Below are positions 1-11,454 of a stretch of DNA of 64,000 nucleotides, piece after piece. The DNA is taken from positions 24,625,946 to 24,689,945 of the forward strand of contig NC_079148.1 of the NCBI RefSeq assembly GCF_945859685.1, in the 5' to 3' direction. Source of the DNA: Eupeodes corollae. Lineage: Eukaryota; Arthropoda; Insecta; Diptera; Syrphidae. The notes under the pieces were generated by a model. It was not told the DNA's origin. It saw only the letters and a list, made by a program, of their open reading frames with translations, and did no database searches. How positions within the stretch are numbered: position 1 is the first letter of the stretch; each line of letters opens with the position of its first letter. The translations under genes were made by a program, and so were the position numbers.

Positions 1-828
1 AGTCTAATAAGAATTTATCTATACATATAAAGTTGCTAATAAGAACGTTTTTATTGTTAAAGTTTTGGTGAGTTCAGAAAGATAAATATTCTTTTCGAAA
101 ATCTTCAGTTTTTCAACAATACAAAAAGAAAAAAACCGAAAAAACCGAAAAAAAAACTAAAGACCCCACCCACGAACTGTTGTAAAAGATACAAGGAAAA
201 TTTCTCTTCCTTGTACCTACATGGGAAGGTATATTGTTGTACATTATGTATAGTAAGGACTGGAAGGATATATAGTGTTGTTGCACCGTTCGTTGCCTGT
301 GGAACTGCTGAATATATTGGCAATCCTTTTTTCCGACTACCGGTTTTCGGTTTTTACTACTCTCAAAAATTTACTTTACTTTATACCGATTCTCATTTTG
401 GAAATTTATTTAAGTTTATTGTAAATGACAAATTTATAGTTTGAATTTTGGTTTTCGAAATTTTACGTGTATAATTTAATTTTATTTTCTTGATTTTTTA
501 ATTTTTAATATTTAACAAAAGAAAACCCAAAAAAGTACATACCATATATCACCTATATCATTTATCATCGATTCTTATACATAGAATTCCGTACGCTTGT
601 GTTTTTACAGCATCACGTCTCCCTGTTTCCGTCGAATACTTTGTTTCTTTAAATTTCCGCATTGGTTAAATCAGTCAAAGTGCAAGACAATCAGAGCCCG
701 TTGTAGGAAATCAAAAATCAGAAATCAAGAAAATAGTTGATCCTTAATTAATTTTTCTTCATACTTAATAATATCCTTCGGCGTTGTCGGCGAAATCTTC
801 CAATACGCATCAGTTAAGAAAATCAGTG
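1..828 (+). other. 5' flank and probable 5' UTR of the fne-like gene
   Basis: No coding region is visible. The sequence is AT-rich with a purine-rich A/G run near 120-160. A polypyrimidine stretch ending in AG at 609-610 (gtttttacag) is a plausible 3' splice site, so the coding exon may be preceded by a 5' UTR intron and upstream non-coding exons. A TCAGTC initiator-like word occurs near 672, which would fit transcription starting in this block instead. Neither can be settled without RNA data. Confidence 0.35.
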
Positions 829-1640
829 ATGATGACCAACGGATTAGTGGAAAACTCGCAACAAAACGGACGCGCCGGTTCAATCGGAAGCGCTCAAGAT
901 GACACAAAGACAAATCTTATAGTTAATTATTTACCACAGACCATGACCCAGGAAGAAGTGAAATCCTTGTTTTCCAGTATCGGAGAGGTTGAAAGCTGTA
1001 AGCTGATTCGGGACAAAGTAACTGGTAAAATATTACACATTTTTTTGATACAGAAAAAAAAACAACATTTTTTGAATATTATTTTAAGGAGTGTTTTATG
1101 TACATATATATATATTTTATGTACCTATTTCTTTTTTAATTTTAAAGGTCAAAGTCTCGGCTATGGCTTTGTAAATTACCAAAGATCAGATGATGCTGAA
1201 AAAGCCGTAAGCACATTCAATGGACTCCGTTTGCAAAATAAAACCATTAAAGTATCATTTGCTCGACCAAGTTCAGATGCTATAAAAGGTGCTAATCTAT
1301 ATGTGTCTGGTTTATCGAAGAGCATGACACAGCAAGACTTAGAATCATTATTTAGCTCGTTTGGTCAAATCATTACATCGAGAATATTATGCGATAACAT
1401 TACTGGTCTATCAAAAGGCGTTGGTTTTATACGCTTTGATCAGCGATGCGAAGCAGAACGTGCTATACAGGCATTGAATGGAACGACTCCGAAGGGTGCC
1501 ACCGAAGCAATTACAGTGAAATTTGCAAATAATCCTAGTAATAATATGAATAAAGCATTACCTCCGTTGGCCGCTTACCTGCAGCCACAGCCAAACAGAC
1601 GTTTTCCTGGCCCAATTCATCATCCCACCGGCCGATTCAG
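829..1640 (+). CDS. fne: fne-like ELAV/Hu RNA-binding protein, coding exons 1 and 2 (RRM1 and RRM2)
   Basis: ELAV/Hu proteins bind U-rich RNA and control neuronal alternative splicing, alternative polyadenylation and mRNA stability. Exon 1 is 829-1024 and exon 2 is 1148-1640. I chose the ATG at 829 (a second one at 832) because the product then begins M-MTNGL, close to the fne N-terminus. RRM1 carries RNP2 LIVNYL and RNP1 LGYGFVNY; RRM2 carries RNP2 LYVSGL and RNP1 KGVGFIRF. The junction restores the codon order DKVTG-QSLGYG. Exon 2 ends in the proline-rich hinge at a strong GTAGGT donor (1641). With exon 3 (14739-15069) the coding length is 1020 nt, or 339 aa, typical for fne. The short N-terminus favours fne over elav or Rbp9, but paralogue identity is inferred, not proven. 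Confidence 0.9.
1025..1147 (+). other. fne intron 1 (123 bp)
   Basis: GT at 1025-1026, AG at 1146-1147. It interrupts RRM1 just before RNP1. Its length is a multiple of three and it has no in-frame stop, so unspliced RNA would stay open and add 41 mostly hydrophobic residues. Confidence 0.85.
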
Positions 1641-2263
1641 GTAGGTGATTTATTTAAAACTGATTCAAAAATTTAAATATTTTATATTATTATAAAGAAT
1701 CAATATATGTCATCTTCGATTTTAAGTGGAAATATGCATGATTTTAATTTTAAAAGATTTAACTTGTAACTGTCATTTCGTTGTCATCTTAGTCCTTTTT
1801 TCTTTATGAATTTAATATTCAAAAAATATGACCGTTGTCATCCGGAAAGGGTTCAATTAGTTGTTTGTTTTTAAGTTTTGGTCCGATTTACTTACTCTCA
1901 AAAATTGCAATTTTGAGAAAAAACGAATTTAATAGAATTCATCCGTTCTGAAGCCTCAAGTTTGAGATTTAAAAATTTTAAGAGATCGAACAAATTGAGC
2001 CTAAAAATTAACTATGAATTAAAAAAAGATTGGCATATATTCACACAGTTTTTAACTATTTTTTTTTTAATATTACAGAAAAAGTATATTGTTCCAAAAA
2101 CTTTCAAATTTGTATTTATTATCTAACTAGTAAAAAAGAAATTACCATTCATTTAAAACTTCTGAACACAAAAATTGACAGTTCGTGATAAAAAAAAAAA
2201 CAAATCAAACAAACCTAAATTTAGAAGTCATATAAATTTAAACAAGTACTTACATTTAAAGTA
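1641..2263. other. intronic AT-rich DNA, nothing recognised
   Basis: AT-rich sequence with short A runs and no coding or repeat signal that I can support. Confidence 0.5.
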
Positions 2264-3189
2264 AACGGTGATTTTTTAAGAGCTTGAGAACTTAAAAAAA
2301 AAGCATAAAATTAGCAAAATCTCATCGATTCTTTATTTGAAACGTTAGATTGGTCCATGACATTTACTTTTTGAAGATAATTTCATTTAAATGTTGACCG
2401 CGGCTGCGTCTTAGGTGGTCCATTCGGAAAGTCCAATTTTGGGTAACTTTTTCGAAAATTTCGGCCGGAATAGCCCGAATTTCTTCGGAAATGTTGTCTT
2501 CCAAAGCTGGAATAGTTGCTGGCTTATTTGTGTAGACTTTAGACTTGACGTAGCCCCACAAAAAATAGTCTAAAGGCGTCAAATCGCATGATCTTGGTGG
2601 CCAACTTACCGGCCCATTCCTTGAGATGAATTGTTCTCCGAAGTTTTCCCTCAAAATGGCCATAGAATCGCGAGCTGTGTGGCATGTAGGGCCATCTTGT
2701 TGAAACCACATGTCAACCAAGTTCAGTTCTTCCATTTTTGGCAACAAAAAGTTTGTTAGCATTGAACGATAGCGATCGCTATTCACCGTAACGTTGCGTC
2801 CAACAGCATCTTTGAAAAAATACGGTCCAATGATTCCACCAGCGTACAAACCACACCAAACAGTGCATTTTTCGGGATGGATGGGCAGTTCTTGAACGGC
2901 TTCTGGTTGCTCTTCACTCCAAATGCGGCAATTTTGCTTATTTACGTAGCCATTCAGCCAGAAATGAGCCTCATCGCTGAACAAAATTTGTCGATAAAAA
3001 AGTGGATTTTCTGCCAACTTTTCTAGGGCCCATTCACAATGATTTGCAAGCGTTGCTCGTTAGTAAGTCTATTCATGATGAAATGTCAAAGCATACTGAG
3101 CATCTTTCTCTTTGACACCATGTCTGAAATCCCGCGTGATCTGTCAAATACTAATGCATGAAAATCCTAACCTCAAAAAAATCACCCGA
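2264..3189 (-). mobile_element. Tc1/mariner-type element, internally deleted copy
   Basis: Bounded by inverted ends of the form CGGTGATTTTTT (left) and, on the other strand, CGGGTGATTTTTTT (right), next to TA dinucleotides (2262-2263 and 3190-3191). It is a shorter, oppositely oriented sister of the element at 7852-9155. Relative to that copy it lacks about 373 bp, equivalent to 8005-8377 there, joining the start of the transposase gene directly to its catalytic half. Length about 926 bp against 1304 bp. Confidence 0.9.
2364..3077 (-). pseudogene. Tc1/mariner-type transposase remnant (catalytic half)
   Basis: The 217-residue stretch from 3017 down to 2364 keeps the catalytic core: FSDEAHFW (first Asp), FQQDGPTCHTA (second Asp) and PPRSCDLTPLDYFLWG (third Asp), with about 36 residues between the last two by my count. 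The N-terminal DNA-binding half is lost by the internal deletion; only its first few codons (MNRLTNEQRL-like) survive near 3050-3077, out of frame. It cannot encode a working transposase but could be mobilised in trans if its ends are recognised. Families of this kind in insects are often annotated with a DUF4817 helix-turn-helix domain. Confidence 0.85.
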
Positions 3190-3191
3190 TA

Positions 3192-5788
3192 GTTACGAGA
3201 TATAAACATGCAAAAATCGTTTAAATTTAGCAGTATCACCTTTTTAGGTTAGCACCTTGCTAAAACAGTATTTGTATTTTACTCAACCATTGACAATAAT
3301 AACATACAAAGAATTCTTTAAATCATTTATACAAAATTATCTGTTTAAAAACTGCAAATTTACTGCAAAATGTTGGTATTCTAAATCTAAGTTCGTATCA
3401 AAATTTAAAATTCGATTACAATATTAAATTTTATTTAATGAATCCGTGTGAGTATTTGACACTTCTATTACAGGAAAACTGTAAAATATGACATTTGATA
3501 CTCTTTAAAAACTGTATACCTAAATAAGTTATTTTATTATTGGATTTTAAGAATCTGGTGGTAAGACCTTTAAAGTTATAGCTTTAAAGAACTACCAAAG
3601 TTATAAATGCACTATAGCACGATATATCATATCTATTGGTGCAGAAAACCATTTGATTTTTAAAATGAGAAATAACAAGTTTTGTTAAAGAGAAATATAG
3701 AATTTTTCGATGAAAACTTATGGATTTCCATTAACAAAAATCTCTAACATATGTATGTATATGGAAATGTCAGTTTGAAGTTTGACAACATATTTTATAT
3801 ATTTTTATTTGACAAATAACCTGTTTTATTTCAGGGAAATCTATTTAGAATTTGTTGATGTATGTTCATAATTTCGCATTTCTAAAAATGTTTCTTAAAT
3901 ATATAGAAATGTCACTTTGACAACGTATTTCATATATGTCATCTTACAACTATACATACATGTTGACATTTATACATTTATACCGTAACTAAAAAATAAC
4001 CACCACCTTCTTGATTATACCGTATGAATGAATGTAATTTCCTTTTACAAGCTTCTCTACTCTATACTTTTTATTTACTAAACAAATAAGTGCATCTGTT
4101 CTAATTGGAATGGTTTCATTAAATTTTTCAAAGAGGGCCAAATTAAATATTTAGAATCTACAAAATCCTGTATTTGCAAGTGAATTTGAAATTCGCTTGA
4201 ACAATTCAAACCACTATGATGACGATGAGTGAGTTGTCGTTGGGAGATCACCCTTTCTTAAAAAAATATACGCCAGGCTTTTGAAACATTGATTCTACCT
4301 GCAGTTGTGGAAAAGCGACACCATTTTCCAATCAGAATTAAACAAAACAAAAAACACTTTATTTGGCACACATAATATGTACGTATGTATGCATGTGTAT
4401 GTGTGTTTCTACCCCCTGACATTTATATTTTAATTTTGAAGGAACAAAAAAAAACCACCCCATGTAAGACAAAAAAAAAATATAGGTGAGACAGTTACGA
4501 GTGACATTTTAGGTCATTGCACTCGAACAAAGCATTTGCAAAAATTGCATGGTAGTTTCCTCAAGGGCTTAACCAAGAGTGTTTGGGTATCATATGATGG
4601 TTTATCTTAAGATGCTTTCTGTTTGTTTGGTATATTAATATAAGATTAAGGGGGAGAGTTGTTAAAAAATTCAAGATTTATGAATAGAAGGCTACGTTTC
4701 CAAACATTTGTTAAAAAATTCAAGATTTATGAATAGAAGGCTACGTTTCCAAACATTTTAAATGACACTACCATCATCACCTGCTATTTAGTGCCGATTC
4801 TATGTGGGCATTAACATTGTCGCAAGAACTGTTAAAAGTTTTTTGTTTTTATTTTATGCAGATTTTAATTGACAATTACCTATTCTAGTTAATTCACCTA
4901 AAAGTGTTGTCTGGGGAAAAAATTAATTTGAAAAAAAAGCATTGGCTTTTTGTCTATAAACTTAACTTAACATTTATAGTTTCCCTTTTTAGTTCAGAAC
5001 AGAACCTGAACTGTCAAACAAAAATTGTGTTTTTTACCTCTGAACGTTCAGAACTTCAAATGTGTTTTTATTTTTGTATTTTGAACGAGCTTGTCCAAAC
5101 GCAACCTATAAGCTCAGGATAAAATAACTAAACAGACCGAGTTGAATGCAGAACACGAGCATCTCAATTTCTTTACATGATACATTGAATGCTTGTTTCT
5201 GTTTTCTTGTTTCTGTAAAAGAAAAAGCCAAGTAAATTGACAAATGTCAAATAGTGAAAGTTAAGTGGCCAGTTGTCAGAACACTCTTTGTGCAGAGGAT
5301 GTTTAGAGCACGCTTCATATGCTCGACCTCTTTTCAGAACTATTTTTATAAACTAAAAACATGCTTGTTGAAAACATGCTCAGATGATTGACATATTCAA
5401 TCACATCAAACGTCAAACAAAATCATCAGAAAAAAAAGAGGTTCAAAACTTAACATAGTTGTGTATTTTGTTACATATACACCTTTAAAATTTAAAAATG
5501 GACAAATGGACAAATTAAATAATTTTTTTTTATTTTTTCATTCAATTTAAATTAATTTTTTTATTTTTTCATTTAAATTTTTTTTTATTTAATTTAAAAA
5601 TATTTTAATTTTAGATAAGGCAATCAATTATCTTTACTATAAATTCCTAGTTTTAGTGCTCTATTTTATTTATTTCTTGTGAATGCATAAAAACCTTAAA
5701 CATTCAATTTATAAATATATGAATTTAAAAAGTTCCCAAATTGGCAGCTGTCACTGTCATTGATGTCAAACTGCTCTTAATGGCATTT
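3192..5788. other. intronic AT-rich DNA, nothing recognised apart from a short tandem duplication
   Basis: No coding region or known element seen. Near 3770-3960 a degenerate phrase (gaaatgtca...tttgacaacatattt) occurs twice, suggesting an old small repeat. The 49-bp tandem duplication at 4661-4758 is listed separately. Confidence 0.45.
4661..4758. repeat. perfect 49-bp tandem duplication
   Basis: Unit 4661-4709 is repeated without a gap at 4710-4758. Both units begin GTTAAAAAATTCAAG and end CCAAACATTT. No difference between them was seen, so the duplication is recent or a sequence-assembly artefact. Confidence 0.9.
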
Positions 5789-6046
5789 ATGGCTGAATCA
5801 CAAACATGCTTCAGCTTCGGCTTCGTCTGCGTTACGGTGGGCCTGCTTCGAAGTTGCTTTGAATGAGATTTCTATTAATTCATCCCTCCATCTGTTGAGC
5901 TTCCGTTTGGATTCACATTACGTTACATTACGTTCTTTTCCTTACGATTTTCAAAACAAACGTGAGGTCGAAGCTCCATTGTGATAGCATGAACTCGTAA
6001 ACGTCAGGCGAAGCCGAAGTTGAAGCGTATTTGTGTTTCAGCCATT
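5789..6046. mobile_element. MITE, about 260 bp, long terminal inverted repeats
   Basis: The left end starts ATGGCTGAATCACAAACATG and continues CTTCAGCTTCGGCTTCG. The right end on the opposite strand starts ATGGCTGAAACACAAATACG and continues CTTCAACTTCGGCTTCG, giving about 35 bp of inverted repeat with few mismatches. TTA occurs just outside both ends, which would suit a 3-bp PIF/Harbinger-type target duplication. There is no coding capacity inside. Confidence 0.75.
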
Positions 6047-6924
6047 AGTAATTTTTAGTATGTGTCATTTGATCAAAATTAGAACGTCAGTGGGGAAAAA
6101 TAAAATGAATTAACCACCCTTTAATTAAATAAAATTTCCTCTCCTTCCCCCTGCTTAGCTTAACAGAAAGAATACTTCATATTTTTGAAACATTTATTTC
6201 TTAATTTCGTTATTAATTGTCAACTACGAGTACATTTTAAACTTTTGTTCGAAGGGCACATAGTGAAGTGAGAAAGGAAAAACGCTCTAGAAGTTTCAGT
6301 TTAATAAATATTGTCTTTTTTGTAGTTCAGCATATGACTAATTTGTCAAAAAAATGAGGATTCAAAAAATCAATTGGTCAGTGTTTTTGGAGAGGTCATT
6401 TATTCGTATTAAACATTTTTTTAAAATAAATTTTCCAAGTACACACACATTAAAGAACTAAGAACTTTGATAATGATTTAAGTTTATTAAACGGCTTCCG
6501 TAAAAGCGTTTAACCTATAAAAATTTTCGAAAACCGTTTGGAAGTATTGAAAGTACTCACTCAAATTCAATTTTAAAAAACACTCCACGCGTATAAAAAA
6601 TGTTATATTTTCTCTAAGTTATAGGCAGATATGTTTAACGTCACTTATGCTTATAGAATTGTTGTATTTCAATTATTTGTTAAAGTACAGTTTTCGAATA
6701 AAAGATTTCATTTCGGATAGGACTCTATTTGGGCATCAGTCACTTTTAAAGCTACCATCTTTTGACAGTTGAAAAGTAAAAATTACTAAATAGTCAAAGG
6801 CAGTCCAATTTTGTAATAAAACACTTTTTGCCTTCAAAAACACATAGCCGTGGCTGATATCGTTCTTCATTTTTAACTTCATGTTTAACTTTTTTATGCC
6901 CAAATTTTGAGTTTAAAATAATTT
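6047..6924. other. intronic AT-rich DNA, nothing recognised
   Basis: No coding or repeat signal beyond simple AT-richness. Confidence 0.4.
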
Positions 6925-7840
6925 TCTTAGTTGGGACACATAGGAACTATAGTGCAAGTTGTGCACGCTCCTACAGTCTAAACCATTGGGTCGATTGAGT
7001 TCAAACTTGGAAGGTACGATTTTGAGCAGATTCGCGTTAGGCGTGACAGTGGCCCCCATACAATTTTTTTCTTCAAAAAACGAAAATTCGAATTTTCTCA
7101 AAAAAAATCCGGTAGATTTTTTTAAAATTTTCTCTAAATTTTATTTTTTAACTTGGCTTCTTTTAATAAGAAAAAGATATTTTTGTATTGCTCAAGAAAG
7201 GTACCATCCATATAACCGTTATTTTGTTTTTTTAATTTTCTCAGCAACTTATAAATTAATTTCAATCATTTTTTTTGAATTAGCTCTTATATTGCGTTAA
7301 CAATATTTGATTATCAAGCGTGTAATTTTTTATTGTTTGGGTTTAAAAAAAAATATTGAATTTTTTTGTCAAAATTCTATATCTCAAAAACAGGTTAACG
7401 AAATTCAAATTTAGAGCGTATATTTACAATCACTAAACAACTTCATACCAAAAATATGTTTTAGAACAAAATTAAAAAATTTTATACATACAAAACTAAT
7501 TAAAAAAACGCTCTAACGATTTTCAAAAAAAAAAAATCAAGGGTTTTTTGATTTATAAAATTTCATTTTGAATTTTTGAAGACAAACTTTTTTGTCGGGT
7601 AAAATTTTGAATCTTAAAATAGTTTTTTAAATTAATTAAATTTAGCTGTGTTAATTGTAACTCCCTTGTCAGATCAAGCCCTGTGCATGAGCACATTATT
7701 TTGACAAAATTTGAATCACATTCTTATCTTTTATCCAAATTAATGCATTTGGTACACAATTATCTATTTTTATAACTATAACTATTGTAAATACCAACGA
7801 TGGCGTTCTAGCGTTCTAGCGTCACTGCATCATATTAACG
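6925..7840 (+). repeat. dispersed repeat P, left-arm copy
   Basis: About 0.9 kb shared in inverted orientation with 11455-12480 and, more distantly, in the same orientation with 62115-62760. Diagnostic pieces are a GGAACTAT word, a TCGATTGAGTTCAAACTTGG word, and a Met-free AT-rich body with TTGCTCAAGAAAGGTACC. It is non-coding; short open frames here are an effect of low stop density. Compared with the other copies it lacks about 110 bp after the first 30 bp. Confidence 0.7.
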
Positions 7841-7851
7841 AATATGATATA

Positions 7852-9155
7852 AAGGGTGATTTTTTTGAGGTTAGGATTTCCATGCATTAGTATTTGACAG
7901 ATCACGCGGGAATTCAGACATGGTGTCAAAGAAAAAGATGCTCAGTATGCTTTGACATTTCATCATGAATAGACTTACTAACGAGCAACGCTTGCAAATC
8001 ATTGAATTTTATTACCAAAATCAGTGTTCGGTTAGAAATGTGTTTCGCGCTTTACGTCCGATTTATGGTCTACATAATCGACCAAGTGAGCAAACAATTA
8101 ATGCGATTGTGACCAAGTTTCGCACTCAGTTTACTTTATTGGACATTAAACCAACCACACGAATGCGTACAGTGCGTACAGAAGAGAATATTGCGTCTGT
8201 TTTTGAGAGTGTTGCTGAAGACCGTGAAATGTCGATTCGTCGCCGTTCGCAGCAATTGGGTTTGTGTTATTCGACCACATGGAAGATTTTACGCAAAGAT
8301 CTTGGTGTAAAACCGTATAAAATACAGCTCGTGCAAGAACTGAAGCCGAACGATCTGCCACAACGTCGAATTTTCAGTGAATGGGCCCTAGAAAAGTTGG
8401 CAGAAAATCCGCTTTTTTATCGACAAATTTTGTTCAGCGATGAGGCTCATTTCTGGTTGAATGGCTACGTAAATAAGCAAAATTGCCGCATTTGGAGTGA
8501 AGAGCAACCAGAAGCCGTTCAAGAACTGCCCATGCATCCCGAAAAATGCACTGTTTGGTGTGGTTTGTACACTGGTGGAATCATTGGACCGTATTTTTTC
8601 AAAGATGCTGTTGGACGCAACGTTACGGTGAATGGCGATCGCTATCGTTCAATGCTAACAAACTTTTTGTTGCCAAAAATGGAAGAACTGAACTTGGTTG
8701 ACATGTGGTTTTACAAAATGGCGCTACATGCCACACAGCTCGCGATTCTATGGCCATTTTGAGGGAAAACTTCGGAGAACAATTCATCTCAAGGAATGGA
8801 CCGGTAAGTTGGCCACCAAGATCATGCGATTTGACGCCTTTAGACTATTTTTTGTGGGGCTACGTCAAGTCTAAAGTCTACACAAATAAGCCAGCAACTA
8901 CTCCAGCTTTGGAAGACAACATTTTCGAAGAAATTCGGGCTATTCCGGCCGAAATGCTCGAAAAAGTTACCCAAAATTGGACTTTCCGAATGGACCACCT
9001 AAGACGCAGCCGCGGTCAACATTTAAATGAAATTATCTTCAAAAAGTAAACGTCATGGACCAATCTAAGGTTTCAAATAAAGAATCGATGAGATTTTCTA
9101 AATTTTATGCGTTTTTTTTTTTTAAAAGTTCTCAAGCTCTTAAAAAATCACCGTT
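7852..9155 (+). mobile_element. Tc1/mariner-type element, near full length
   Basis: Ends AAGGGTGATTTTTTTGAGG (left) and, on the other strand, AACGGTGATTTTTTAAGAGC (right), flanked by TA on both sides (7850-7851 and 9156-9157), the usual Tc1/mariner target. Length 1304 bp with a single transposase frame inside. It interrupts the left palindrome arm: arm sequence resumes directly after the TA on both sides, so the insertion is younger than the palindrome. Confidence 0.9.
7965..9049 (+). pseudogene. Tc1/mariner-type transposase with one frameshift
   Basis: The enzyme would cut and rejoin element ends using a D,D,D triad. The start ATG at 7965 gives MNRLTNEQRL, and a helix-turn-helix N-terminus (DUF4817-like, about residues 5-60) is followed by SIRRRSQQLGL and WKILRKDLGVKP. 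The first catalytic Asp is D159 in LFSDEAHFW. A single-base loss near 8710-8712 turns the expected FQQDGA into FYKMA and shifts the frame. The rest continues in another frame (8705-9049) with DGA/TCHTA, PPRSCDLTPLDYFLWG and an end at EIIFKK. Without the shift the protein would be about 361 aa. The copy at 2364-3077 still has the QQD codons, which confirms the defect. Confidence 0.9.
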
Positions 9156-10934
9156 TATCTTGGTACCTCTGTATATATGATATTAAAATATTATTCTTTA
9201 ATAATAAGGTTGTTTCACACATATTATACTTGCCTTCACCTATATAAAAGAATAAATACTTAGTACGAGTTAAAAAAAGGGGCCAGAAAGAGTATGTATA
9301 TATATTTTCTATTAGAATCACTTGTTCAACGTATGTACATTATACTTATATAGGCATTACGTACAACCTCTACACCTACAGCTTACGTGTCACTTCATAA
9401 CTTAAATCCAAAACGCACAAGAGCCTCACTGTAAAAAACACATTAATAGCAATTTCTTGTAGTTGTTCGTAGCTTGTTTCTTTTAAAATTTAACGAAAAA
9501 AAAATAAACTAAACGTAATAACTCCATGTTTGCGCTAAAAACTTGTGGGAAAGAAGGAATGTGATTGGAGTGTAGTAATTAACTTCTACCTTCCAATAAC
9601 ATTCCTTCATTTTCATCATAAACATGTCTTTATCTATCTATCTGCATACAGCTGAGCACGCCAATGAACTATTCTTTATTCGTTTTAGACACCTACCTAA
9701 CTACACAACCAATAGGGGATCGCTTAACAATTTAAACACGCATGTTCTTCCTCTTTCTTACCTCTACATAATTTATTTTCCATCCTGGTTCTTCCAATAT
9801 GAAATTAAAATAAAGCTTTCCAAAGGAAAACGCATTGAGAGAACAAGTTGAATGCACAAACAATTGTTTTCGTTAAGTATGCTTTTAAGTATTTTTCATT
9901 TCCCTTATGAGTTGTCCTAGGATGAGTTGTGTCTTGGGATGAAACATACGTTTTTAGACAGATCAAATGGCATTTATATCTTTGAAGACAAACTTATTTT
10001 ACAGGTATATTTTTAAATCTTATATAGGTACTTTTTTAAACAGACTTTTTGCATACAGGAGCAAGTTCTTGCGACTCTGTCGTGCATTTTAGCATAGTTT
10101 TCGTTGATTTTCAAAACTAGCTAATAGACAAAAAGAATAAAATGCACGACTGGTTCGCACGAACTTGCTCCTACGAGTATATGCTAAGAGTCGGTTTAAA
10201 GTACATATACAAGATTTAAGAATATACCTGTAAAATAAGTTTGAAGATATAAATGCCATTTGACTCGTCAAAAAAAAACCGCGCAATTTATCCCAAGACT
10301 TTATTTAATTTTAATATTAGAAGAACCAGGATGGAACGTAAATTATCTGAAGATAAGAAAGAGTCAGAACATGTATTTTAAAATTGGTTGTGTAGTTAGG
10401 CAGGTGTCTAAGACGATAAAGAATAATTCATTGGCGAGCTCAGCCATGTTTATGATGATAATGAATAAATGTTATTAGTAGGTAGAACGTACTTACTACA
10501 ATTTAATCACATTCCTTCTTTCCTACAAGTTTTTGGTGCAAAAATGGAGTCATTACTTCAGTTTATTTTTTTCGTTAAGTTTTAAAAGAAACAAGCGTAT
10601 GAACAAGTACAAGAAATTGCTATCCATGTGTTGTTTACAGTGAGGCTCTTATGCGTTTTGGATTTTAGTTATGAAGTGACACGTAAGTAAAAGATGTAGA
10701 AGTAACACCTATACTGGTATAATGTGTATACATACGTTGAAAAAGTGATTCTAATAGAAAATCCATATACTCTTTCTGGCCCGTTTCTTACACTGGTACT
10801 AAGTATTTATTTTTTTATATAGGCAAAGCAAGTAAAACATGTATGAAACAACCTTATTCGTAAAGAATAATATTTTAAAATCATATATGTAAACAAATTT
10901 ACCAAGATAATACTTCTTGATAGACACTTTAAAA

Positions 10935-11418
10935 TAAGAAGATGAAATGTTTGACTGTTAACAGTCGAACTGTTTGTTCCGAACACCAATTATTTTAATA
11001 AATATGATTTAAAATCATGAAAACAATATTTTTATTTTTAAAATCATTAAATGAAAATAAAAATAAAAATGAACCAGCATAGTGTTCAAATATGCGTTTC
11101 GCCCCGGTGCAATGGTTGGGCTCATCAGAAGATGACCATTGCACTTTGTCTTGACGCATATTTTCTCGAATAAATCGAGATTCCATATAATATGATATAT
11201 GAGCTACATAGAGCTACTGCGAATTATATGGTTGCTACAAGTCTTCATAGAAGATAAATTGTAGCTGTTTTTATTTCCTTGCTAAGGGATTATTTAAGAA
11301 GATGAAATGTTTGACTGTTAACAGTCGAACTGTTTGTTCCGAACACCAATTATTTTCATTTAATGATTTTAAAAATAAAAATATTAATTCATGATTTTAA
11401 ATCATATTTATTATATTA
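10935..11418. repeat. module with a 62-bp direct repeat and adjoining inverted repeats
   Basis: A 62-bp sequence (starting TAAGAAGATGAAATG, containing the palindrome GACTGTTAACAGTC) occurs at 10935-10996 and again at 11295-11356 with no difference seen. The block after the first copy (10997-11055, ending AAATCATTAAATG) is the reverse complement, with few mismatches, of the block after the second copy (11357-11418). Between them lies about 240 bp of less AT-rich DNA. The module interrupts the right arm of the palindrome. Confidence 0.8.
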
Positions 11419-11454
11419 TTGATTAAATACATGATATTCTTTAATCCGTTACAG

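Noticed and set aside
784..828. N-terminal extension of the fne-like protein from a TTG codon at 784
   Set aside because: It would need a non-ATG start; the ATG pair at 829/832 gives the family N-terminus MTN.
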